Shown here piece by piece: positions 55,057-64,000 of a stretch of 64,000 bases of DNA. The translations under genes and the position numbers were made by a program. The notes below the pieces were generated by a model, which was not told the origin of the DNA, searched no databases, and worked only from the letters and a program-made list of their open reading frames with translations. Position 1 is the first letter of the stretch. Each line of letters starts with the position of its first letter. Source of the stretch: Ketobacter alkanivorans. GTDB taxonomy: Bacteria; Pseudomonadota; Gammaproteobacteria; Pseudomonadales; Ketobacteraceae. The stretch is from contig NZ_CP022684.1 in NCBI RefSeq assembly GCF_002863865.1, positions 2,633,501 through 2,697,500 on the forward strand, read 5' to 3'.

Positions 55057-55980
55057 ATGCGATCAGCACTAATACTATTATTAAGTTCAGTCTTAAGTTT
55101 AGGCCTTATCGGTTGCGGCGGTGATTTAGATGATCGAGGTATGGTCAGTATTGAAATACTCGGCAATGGTTCAGCCAGCGTAACCGGCACCGATATAGAC
55201 TGCCCGGAAACCTGCCAACGTGAAGTTGTTTTTACCCAACTTGAAGTAAACAGTATTGCGAATAACTCCAGAACCATCACCGTGCAAGCCAATGTAGACC
55301 CCGACAGTGAGCTGCTTGGCTGGCTGCCAACGGGCAGAACATTCATCAGTAACGACACGACTGTCTGTGAAAGCGATCCGATCTGCCAGGTGAGAATGCA
55401 AGATACCTGTGGCGTAGTGCATTATCTGCCAGTGGCCTGCGCTGCCAACGCCATAAACGACCTTGAGTTACGCCCGGTTGTGATGAACACCAACAGCCTT
55501 ATCGATTGGGACAGATCGGGCGGGTATATCTGTGTACTGCAACAACCCGGTGAAGCGCAATGCTGGCAAAGTTCGGCTGCAAGGTATCGCAATTTTGAAC
55601 ACACAGATACACCTTCATTGATTAACCCTACCCAGGTTTCCGTTTCCTGGAATTATGGCTGCGCTTTGGATCAAACCGGCGTTCACTGCTGGTCATCTGA
55701 ACCGGACGCAATCATCGCCGAGCCCAGCATACTGTTTGGCTTAAGTCATGTTGAACAAATCAGTGTCCGCATCGGTTATTACGGCTGCGCACTGGCGGAT
55801 GGTGACGTAACGTGCTGGCAAAGAAAGGCTTTGGCTGTCACACCCTCACTGAATGACCCCACCAACTTGCGTCGCGAAGGTAACAGCACCTGCGTGGATG
55901 ATGGTACAGAGAAGGTATGCTGGAGCTTTACAGCCGGTGAATACGTAGAATCACGACAGCCACTGATCCCCACCACATAA
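55057..55980 (+). CDS. Lipoprotein with RCC1-like C-L-x-x-x-G-x-x-C-W repeats
   Basis: A 307-residue protein with a lipobox (LIGC, Cys20). After an acidic N-terminal part with cysteine-rich spots (CPETCQ, CESDPICQ), three to four units match the RCC1-like pattern: YICVLQQPGEAQCW, YGCALDQTGVHCW, YGCALADGDVTCW and STCVDDGTEKVCW. These form blades of a beta-propeller in longer relatives; here there are too few for a seven-blade ring, so it may be shortened or form part of a complex. Function unknown. It follows the esterase gene but has its own leader and terminator. Confidence 0.7.
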   Translation: MRSALILLLSSVLSLGLIGCGGDLDDRGMVSIEILGNGSASVTGTDIDCPETCQREVVFTQLEVNSIANNSRTITVQANVDPDSELLGWLPTGRTFISNDTTVCESDPICQVRMQDTCGVVHYLPVACAANAINDLELRPVVMNTNSLIDWDRSGGYICVLQQPGEAQCWQSSAARYRNFEHTDTPSLINPTQVSVSWNYGCALDQTGVHCWSSEPDAIIAEPSILFGLSHVEQISVRIGYYGCALADGDVTCWQRKALAVTPSLNDPTNLRREGNSTCVDDGTEKVCWSFTAGEYVESRQPLIPTT

Positions 55981-56004
55981 TCAACTTAACATAGCCTTCC
56001 TCGC

Positions 56005-56042
56005 AACAAAGAACGAGTTAGCAATTCAGCTCGTTCTTTGTT
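56005..56042 (+). terminator. Terminator of the RCC1-like gene
   Basis: AACAAAGAACGAG and its complement form a perfect 13-bp stem with a 12-base loop, ending CTTTGTT, 25 bases after the stop. Confidence 0.8.
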
Positions 56043-56169
56043 CGTTATTCGTCCGTCGCAAGTTCTACAGCCTCATCATATAAGAAATATATCAACGCGA
56101 TAAATTTAACTCACTTGATGGTCTTATTAACGAGGGACTATAGTCGACTACTATGAAGTAACGACGTAA

Positions 56170-58425
<2,256 letters not shown>

Positions 58426-58447
58426 GGTCATAACCCACCGTCAGCAT

Positions 58448-58490
58448 GAGCCGTTGGCAACCAAATAATCGCATTGGTTGCCAACGGCTC
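58448..58490. terminator. Strong terminator hairpin between katG and gst
   Basis: GAGCCGTTGGCAACCAA pairs perfectly over 17 bp with its complement around a nine-base loop between the two convergent genes. Confidence 0.8.
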
Positions 58491-58510
58491 GCTGGCGGCC
58501 GCCTTTTACT

Positions 58511-59182
58511 CTAACTCATAAGCTGATACGGGCCACCTGTCTCTAACGCCCGCTGATACGCAGGGCGCTGATGCACTTGCTCCATATAGCGCTGTATTTC
58601 AGGAAACTTCTCTTTCACACTGGCTCTTGCCGAGGCAGCTTCTATTGGGAAAATCATCTGCACATCCGCTCCCGAGAACTTGTCCCCAACAAACCAGTTC
58701 TTTCCTTTTAAGTGATCATTCACAAAGGTGAGATGCGTTTCTATATTGGGCTGAACAAACGACTTCACAACGTTATCACTAATGCCCCGGGCAACAGGCT
58801 TAACAAAAAATGGCATAGGCGCTTTTTTCACCTGGCTGAAAATCAGTTTCATCACAAGCAGGGGCATCAACGATCCCTCTGCATAATGCATCCAGTAGCT
58901 ATAATCCAACCACTGCTGAGAGCCCACTTCAAATCTCATGTCATCGGCACCATACCGATAAATGAGGTATTCCGTAATCACGCCGGACTCAGCCACCACC
59001 TGTTCACCATCACTGATCACCGGGGATTTACCCAAAGGGTGAACCGCTTTCAGCGATTCCGGTGCAAGCTTGGTTTTTTTATCGCGCTCATAGCGTTTGA
59101 CTTCGTATTCAAGCCCCAGCTCTTCCAACAACCAAAGCACCCGTTGAGAGCGGGAGTTTTCCAAATGATGTACGGTAATCAT
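58511..59182 (-). CDS. Glutathione S-transferase
   Basis: A 223-residue cytoplasmic GST. The N-terminal thioredoxin-like domain has HLENSRSQRVLWLLEEL (catalytic serine near residue 10-12), the glutathione-binding LGKSPVISD and VAESGVITEYLI. The helical C-terminal domain follows from about residue 90. It conjugates or reduces with glutathione; substrate unknown. Monocistronic and convergent with katG. Confidence 0.93.
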   Translation of the reverse strand: MITVHHLENSRSQRVLWLLEELGLEYEVKRYERDKKTKLAPESLKAVHPLGKSPVISDGEQVVAESGVITEYLIYRYGADDMRFEVGSQQWLDYSYWMHYAEGSLMPLLVMKLIFSQVKKAPMPFFVKPVARGISDNVVKSFVQPNIETHLTFVNDHLKGKNWFVGDKFSGADVQMIFPIEAASARASVKEKFPEIQRYMEQVHQRPAYQRALETGGPYQLMS

Positions 59183-59446
59183 ATTATGTGGCCCTTATTA
59201 TTTTCGCTTGTTGGTAAAATTGTTTAATCCAATCCACGGATCAGCTCAGGTACGGTTCGCCTGATTTTGCTTGCACGCATTATCACCTTATTTCATCACA
59301 TAGTGATCATCAAATTGAAATATCACCAAAACAACCCTTGAAGCACGCGCAAACGAACTTTAGGCATTGCTTGCCGCATTTGGCTTTTGATGGATGCGGT
59401 CAACTGATAAGCTGTAACGAGTCTACTCAATGAGAATGTCTGCTGT

Positions 59447-60946
59447 ATGAAGATTCCCTTCGTTAATGCCTACGCCAAGCTGCCCAGTACCTGCTTTGAG
59501 CGCTTATCGCCCACGCCGGTAAAGGCACCACAGTTAATAAGGTTTAACGCCCCTCTGGCGGACGAATTGGGGATTGATCACACCCACTGCTCGGCGCAAG
59601 ACATTGCAGACATATTGGCAGGCAACACTGTGCCCAATGGGGCCGACCCGTTGGCCATGGCCTACTGCGGCCATCAATTTGGGCAGTTAAATCCGCAGCT
59701 GGGGGACGGCCGTGCCATCCTGCTGGGGGATGTCATTAATCAGCAAGGCGAGCTGCGCGACATTCAACTTAAAGGCAGTGGTCGCACACCGTTTTCCCGT
59801 GGTGGTGACGGCCGCTCACCATTGGGGCCAGCATTGCGTGAATATATTCTGTGCGAGGCAATGCACGCACTGGGCGTACCCACCACACGAGCTTTGGCCG
59901 TAGTCAGCAGCGGCGAGCCCGTGACGCGGGAACGCCCAGAACCCGGAGCCGTGTTCACTCGCATCGCCGCCAGCCACATTCGAGTGGGAACTTTTCAGTT
60001 TTTCGCACTGCGTCAGGATGAACAAGCGCTATGCGCATTGGCTGATCATGTGCTGGCCCGCCATTATCCGCACATCGACATTCACGCCGAAGATCGCTAC
60101 TTACAAATGTTCAAAGCAATCTGTCAACGGCAGGCAGACTTGATTGCACAATGGTTGCTGCTTGGATTTATTCATGGTGTGATGAATACCGATAACATGA
60201 CCGTCAGCGGCGAAACCATCGACTATGGTCCCTGTGCATTTATGGATGCTTTCAGTGCCAATAAGGTGTTCAGCTCCATCGACCAGAACGGTCGCTACGC
60301 CTATCAGAATCAGCCCGCCATCGGCCAGTGGAATCTTGCTCGCTTGGCGGAATCACTGTTAACTCTGTTCCCTGGTGATGAAGATACCGCAGTGGAACAG
60401 GCCACCGCTATTCTGAAAGACTATAGCCGAATTCACAGCCAGGCCTGGGAGCAGGGCATGGCGCGCAAGCTGGGATTCAGCCAAGTAGAAGCAGGCGACC
60501 TGCAACGTACCGCAACCTTACTGGAGCTGATGGAAGAGGGCAGGCTTGATTACACGCTGTTGTTTCGCCGCCTCAGCCACATCACCCAAGCTCAAGACGA
60601 CCGCAGCCCGGTGATGACTCTGCTGGACTTACCGGACTGTCGCAAAACCTCAAACCTGGAGCGTAATCTGCACGAATGGCTGGATGAATGGCAACAACAG
60701 CTTGCCCAGCGAGAGCAGGATGCGACTTGCGCCAGCCAACGCATGCTGGCAGCAAATCCCGCCATCATCCCCCGTAATCACCGCGTCGCCGAAGCCATCG
60801 CCGCTGCAGAACGAGGTGATTATTCAGTGTTTGAATCTCTGCTGCAGGCACTGTCCGATCCCTATAAGGAGCATGCTGAATATCTTGCCTACCAACAACC
60901 GCCGCAACCCGAGGAAAAAGTTCAGCGCACATTTTGTGGCACTTAG
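59447..60946 (+). CDS. selO: SelO/YdiU protein adenylyltransferase
   Basis: A 499-residue pseudokinase-fold enzyme that attaches AMP to Ser/Thr/Tyr of target proteins. Motifs: GHQFGQLNPQLGDGRAILLGD, LKGSGRTPFSRGGDGRSPL, RPEPGAVFTRIAASHIRVG and LGFIHGVMNTDNMTVSGETIDYGPCAFMD-type metal/ATP site (LGFIHGVMNTDN). A cysteine three from the end (TFCGT) sits where eukaryotic SelO has selenocysteine; here TGT encodes Cys. In E. coli SelO acts in redox stress; here it lies near katG and gst, a loose oxidative-stress association. Confidence 0.95.
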   Translation: MKIPFVNAYAKLPSTCFERLSPTPVKAPQLIRFNAPLADELGIDHTHCSAQDIADILAGNTVPNGADPLAMAYCGHQFGQLNPQLGDGRAILLGDVINQQGELRDIQLKGSGRTPFSRGGDGRSPLGPALREYILCEAMHALGVPTTRALAVVSSGEPVTRERPEPGAVFTRIAASHIRVGTFQFFALRQDEQALCALADHVLARHYPHIDIHAEDRYLQMFKAICQRQADLIAQWLLLGFIHGVMNTDNMTVSGETIDYGPCAFMDAFSANKVFSSIDQNGRYAYQNQPAIGQWNLARLAESLLTLFPGDEDTAVEQATAILKDYSRIHSQAWEQGMARKLGFSQVEAGDLQRTATLLELMEEGRLDYTLLFRRLSHITQAQDDRSPVMTLLDLPDCRKTSNLERNLHEWLDEWQQQLAQREQDATCASQRMLAANPAIIPRNHRVAEAIAAAERGDYSVFESLLQALSDPYKEHAEYLAYQQPPQPEEKVQRTFCGT

Positions 60947-60987
60947 TGAGTGCGCACGCCCCTAAAACTCCTACTACAAAATCCCTA

Positions 60988-61872
60988 CTAAGACGTGATC
61001 GGCTTGCGACTGAAGATTCCGACAATCGGCGTACCATGAGCCCTTAGAATTGGCTCAATTTCCCGATGCACGGCATGGTAACGATAAAACGGAACGCGTG
61101 GAAACAGATGATGAATTGAATGCAGATTCTGCCCCAGCCAAAACCATTCGAAAGGTTTCATCCACAACGGCATGATCAAACTGTTGGTGTTGCGATAACG
61201 AGTAGGATCTTGATACGGAATATGGGGGCGATAGGCAAACCAGTAAGCGGTAAAAAACCCACCCAACAAATAGCCCACCACAACCACCACCGACACCCCA
61301 GGTTGATCCACTGTGACCACAACCACAACCCGCCAGCCCAGCGAAACCAATACCTCGGCACAATAAATGATGCGCTCTTTAACCGGCGCGGCCGACCATT
61401 GCTGCCGGGCGAAAAAACTGTTCTGAATCCACAAAAAACGCAACACCGTCAACAGCGCACTTAGTGGGCCTTTACTCATGCCGCTGATAATGTAATCGGG
61501 ATCTTTATCCGGCTGGTTAGTATAACGATGATGAGTGAAATGCTCATGTCGATGGGAGGCATAGGGCACCGCGATCAAGGGCGCAACCACATAGCCGCAC
61601 AGATCATTCAACCACTTGCGCTGATCATTGCTGCCATGAATATTGCCGTGGGCCGCCTCGTGCAGGGGTGTGTATGACATATAAGTCAGTGCACCCATTA
61701 ACAGAGTTGCCACCCACACAGGCAACATACCATGGGCAAACAATACTAGATTCGTTACAAAAGCAGCCACCACAAACACCACCAGTGCCATGGTCAGCCA
61801 CGCGACCCGCCCCATATGCCGCCGAGCAACTGCGATGGCCTGTTTGTTAAGGATGGTAAGATCCTGCGACAT
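60988..61872 (-). CDS. Membrane fatty acid desaturase-family protein
   Basis: A 294-residue membrane protein with the three histidine boxes of the desaturase family: HEAAHGNIHG, HRHEHFTHHRYTN and LHSIHHLFPRVPFYRYH. About four membrane helices. It inserts a double bond or hydroxyl using O2 and a di-iron centre; a fatty acid or carotenoid substrate is possible. The gene is divergent from an AraC-family regulator that probably controls it. Confidence 0.9.
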   Translation of the reverse strand: MSQDLTILNKQAIAVARRHMGRVAWLTMALVVFVVAAFVTNLVLFAHGMLPVWVATLLMGALTYMSYTPLHEAAHGNIHGSNDQRKWLNDLCGYVVAPLIAVPYASHRHEHFTHHRYTNQPDKDPDYIISGMSKGPLSALLTVLRFLWIQNSFFARQQWSAAPVKERIIYCAEVLVSLGWRVVVVVTVDQPGVSVVVVVGYLLGGFFTAYWFAYRPHIPYQDPTRYRNTNSLIMPLWMKPFEWFWLGQNLHSIHHLFPRVPFYRYHAVHREIEPILRAHGTPIVGIFSRKPITS

Positions 61873-62004
61873 AACCGAACTCCAATGAATAACACGTATT
61901 TCACTGTAGCGAACATCCTCAAACCGACACAGGGCACTAATGGCCTTTCACCCGACACTAATGGCCAGCTACCCCGGATCAGATCGATCGGCTAAACTTT
62001 GGCT

Positions 62005-63024
62005 ATGCCAAACACCCAAGCCATCCTGCACCCTGTCGCCATCAGTCAGGTTATGATTAACTTTGCCGCGAACCTCGGCGTGGATCAGGATACCTGTCTG
62101 CTGGGCACCGGCATTTCCGAACCCCAGCTACAGGACAGCAACGCCCTGATCGAGCGCTCTCAAGAGATGCGCCTGATCGAAAATCTCATTCTGGCACTGC
62201 CCGAGGTTGCGGCGCTCGGGTTCACATTAGGTTTGCAGTACAACATGGCTACCTTCGGCATTTGGGGCTTTGCTCTGCGCACCAGCCGAACCCTGAGGGA
62301 GGCCACTACCCTGGCCCTGCGTTATCTTCCGCTCAGCACCGCTTACTGTCGTATGCAATCATTTGATCAGGGCGCGTGCTTTGGGCTCAGCATGGATCCC
62401 GATGCCATCCCCAGTCATCTGCGCCAGTTCCTGCTGGAACGGGATATGGCCACGGCCATCACGCTACTGAAGGAGCTGAGCCTGGCGGGTTTTAATATCA
62501 TCTCGATTGAATTCAAAGGCGAACCACCCGAGTATATCAATTACCTTGAAGAGATCTGCGGCATCAGGCCCAATTACTACAGCGATCACAACGCCATCCT
62601 GTTAAGCAGCCAGGACGCGGACAAGCCACTGCCTACCTACGATAGCCACCTCGTGCGTATTCTGGACGAACAATGCCAACGACAACTGCAGGCCAGAACG
62701 ACAGCCGGGCTGTCGAACCAGGTACGACAGCAATTGCTTGGGCCGCTAGGCCTGATTGCAACGCTGGACGAGGTTGCCCATGGTCTGGCAATGTCAGCGC
62801 GTACGCTGCGTCGTAAACTGGATCAGGAGAACACCAGCTTTCGCGCTCTGGTGGATGAAGAGCGCCGTCAGGTTGCGCTGCAACTGCTGCGCGCCAGCGA
62901 CATGAAACTGGACGAGTTGGCAATTCATCTTGGCTATACCGATACCGCCAGTTTTACTCGCGCATTTCGCCGCTGGATGGGAAGCTCTCCCGGGGAATAT
63001 CGAAAATCACAACAGCCTGAGTAA
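62005..63024 (+). CDS. AraC-family transcriptional regulator
   Basis: I use the ATG at 62005 (339 residues); an in-frame TTG two codons upstream is possible. The N-terminal arabinose-binding-type region (about 15-200) resembles regulators of the OruR/ArgR-like group. The C-terminal HTH pair at about 235-335 includes VAHGLAMSARTLRRKLDQE and ELAIHLGYTDTASFTRAFRRWMG (second helix). Divergent from the desaturase gene, so it may regulate desaturation, for example in response to lipids. No operator could be fixed in the 132-base gap. Confidence 0.92.
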   Translation: MPNTQAILHPVAISQVMINFAANLGVDQDTCLLGTGISEPQLQDSNALIERSQEMRLIENLILALPEVAALGFTLGLQYNMATFGIWGFALRTSRTLREATTLALRYLPLSTAYCRMQSFDQGACFGLSMDPDAIPSHLRQFLLERDMATAITLLKELSLAGFNIISIEFKGEPPEYINYLEEICGIRPNYYSDHNAILLSSQDADKPLPTYDSHLVRILDEQCQRQLQARTTAGLSNQVRQQLLGPLGLIATLDEVAHGLAMSARTLRRKLDQENTSFRALVDEERRQVALQLLRASDMKLDELAIHLGYTDTASFTRAFRRWMGSSPGEYRKSQQPE

Positions 63025-63123
63025 CAACAACCGCACTAACCATCTAACGTCCACAACGCTTTCATGCTATCTTTTCATGTTGATAACTAAACATTATTTC
63101 CGTTACCTGAGGCTCTTGGTTGC

Positions 63124-64000
63124 ATGAGTGTGTTATGGATTCTGCTGTTGCCTATGATGGGCATCCTGCTGCCGTTGATTTTCGCCCGAGGTGGGCGCAG
63201 CCTCAGCGCCTGGCTGACAGCACTGATGCCCGCGTTAGCGCTGGGCATCCTTCTGCAATTTGCCCCACATGTGTTTTCTGGCGAAGTGCCCACATTCTCG
63301 GCTCCCTGGGTGCCTCTGCTTGGGCTTGAACTGTCCCTGCACCTGGATGGCCTGGCCTTTCTGTTTTGTTTGCTGATCCTGGGGATTGGCTTACTGATCA
63401 TTCTCTATGCCCGCTATTACCTCTCTGAAGCCGATAACATGGGCCTGTTCTATGCCTACCTGTTGTTTTTCATGGTGGCGATGCTCGGTGTGGTGCTGTC
63501 CAGCAATCTGCTGCAACTGTGGCTGTTCTGGGAACTGACCAGCATCAGCTCATTCCTGCTGATCAGTTTCTGGTGGCATAAGAGTGAAGCGCGCAAAGGG
63601 GCTCGCATGGCACTGACCGTCACAGGTGCCGGAGGTTTGGCCTTATTGGGTGCATTACTGCTGATTGGCGAAGTTGCAGGCACCTATGAGCTGCGGGAAG
63701 TATTAAGCAAAGGGGATCTGCTGCGAAACAGTGCTTATTATCCCGCCATTTTGGCCCTGTTTTTATTGGGGGCTTTCACCAAGTCGGCTCAGTTTCCGTT
63801 CCAATTCTGGTTGCCCCATGCCATGGCTGCCCCCACACCGGTGTCGGCGTACCTGCATTCCGCCACCATGGTGAAAGCCGGGGTGTTTCTGATGGCCCGC
63901 TTCTACCCGGTGCTGGCGGGCACCGAAGCCTGGTTTGTTGCCGTCTCACTTACCGGTATGGCCACCATGCTGCTGGGCGCATATATCGCCTTGTTCAAAC
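63124..64000 (+). CDS. mrpA: Na+/H+ antiporter subunit A, MrpA/MnhA/PhaA type (partial, runs off right edge)
   Basis: The ATG at 63124 opens a frame to the window end (292 codons). It reads as a hydrophobic protein with many membrane helices: LLPLIFARGG, LHLDGLAFLFCLLILGIGLL, YLLFFMVAMLGVVLSSNLLQLWLFWELTSISSFLL, and SAQFPFQFWLPHAMAAPTPVSAYLHSATMVKAG, the family's complex-I-like core with conserved glutamate, lysine and histidine. It is normally the first gene of a multi-subunit mrp/pha operon that exports Na+ or K+. The end of the gene and its partners lie outside the window. Confidence 0.93.
   Translation, partial: MSVLWILLLPMMGILLPLIFARGGRSLSAWLTALMPALALGILLQFAPHVFSGEVPTFSAPWVPLLGLELSLHLDGLAFLFCLLILGIGLLIILYARYYLSEADNMGLFYAYLLFFMVAMLGVVLSSNLLQLWLFWELTSISSFLLISFWWHKSEARKGARMALTVTGAGGLALLGALLLIGEVAGTYELREVLSKGDLLRNSAYYPAILALFLLGAFTKSAQFPFQFWLPHAMAAPTPVSAYLHSATMVKAGVFLMARFYPVLAGTEAWFVAVSLTGMATMLLGAYIALFK

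Noticed and set aside
63087..63401. Minus-strand frame opposite mrpA
   Set aside because: It is a shadow of the start of the antiporter gene, with no ribosome site and no family features.

Overview
The window looks like a chromosomal segment of a marine-type gammaproteobacterium. About 49 kb is ordinary, moderately GC-rich chromosome. Its gene order aroE-hemF-tsaC-...-dprA-...-LysM, divergent from def-fmt-rsmB-trkA, matches my memory of the near-origin region of Pseudomonas. The yheV-prlC pair also fits pseudomonads and relatives. FadL, an acyl-CoA dehydrogenase, a fatty acid desaturase and a fatty-acid-hydroxylase-like protein suggest a lipid- or hydrocarbon-using relative of Alcanivorax/Ketobacter. 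That genus guess is weak and rests on gene content only.

Layout. 1-14480 (minus) is one uninterrupted reading frame of more than 4,800 codons that runs off the left edge. It encodes a giant protein with a YD/RHS repeat array, then an Ig-like and LamG-like middle, then six RTX calcium-binding blocks, then a second, longer YD/RHS array. It is more AT-rich than its neighbours. Between it and prlC lies a decayed patch with the 3' end of a Tn3-family transposase gene and a recognisable Tn3 terminal inverted repeat, so the giant gene borders, or may sit inside, a dead transposon. 15.7-24.3 kb holds yheV, prlC, a small outer-membrane barrel, mgtE, a Fic/Doc protein with a glycosidase-like lipoprotein, and a TonB-dependent receptor. 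24.3-42.3 kb is the conserved housekeeping block: aroE, hemF, tsaC, purE and dprA, then an inserted group (GGDEF/EAL protein, metal permease, retropepsin-like protease, FadL), LysM, and divergently def, fmt, rsmB, trkA, trkH.

42.4-64 kb is accessory. It holds a GAF-GGDEF cyclase and a stand-alone YopT-like (C58) cysteine protease behind a possible sigma-54 promoter. An acyl-CoA dehydrogenase/GntR/SDR operon follows, with a perfect palindromic operator candidate, divergent from a Tat-lipoprotein amine oxidase. Next come two GFA-family proteins, a tautomerase with a divergent LysR gene, a small RTX relic, a fatty acid hydroxylase with a divergent LysR gene, two lipoproteins, katG, a GST, selO, a fatty acid desaturase, an AraC-type regulator and the start of an mrp-type antiporter operon.

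The strongest unusual systems are the YD-RTX-YD giant protein beside a Tn3 relic, and the lone C58 protease. Many gene ends carry perfect hairpins, listed as terminators. No rRNA, tRNA or CRISPR array was recognised. All calls come from reading the sequence and recalling family motifs; no searches were run.
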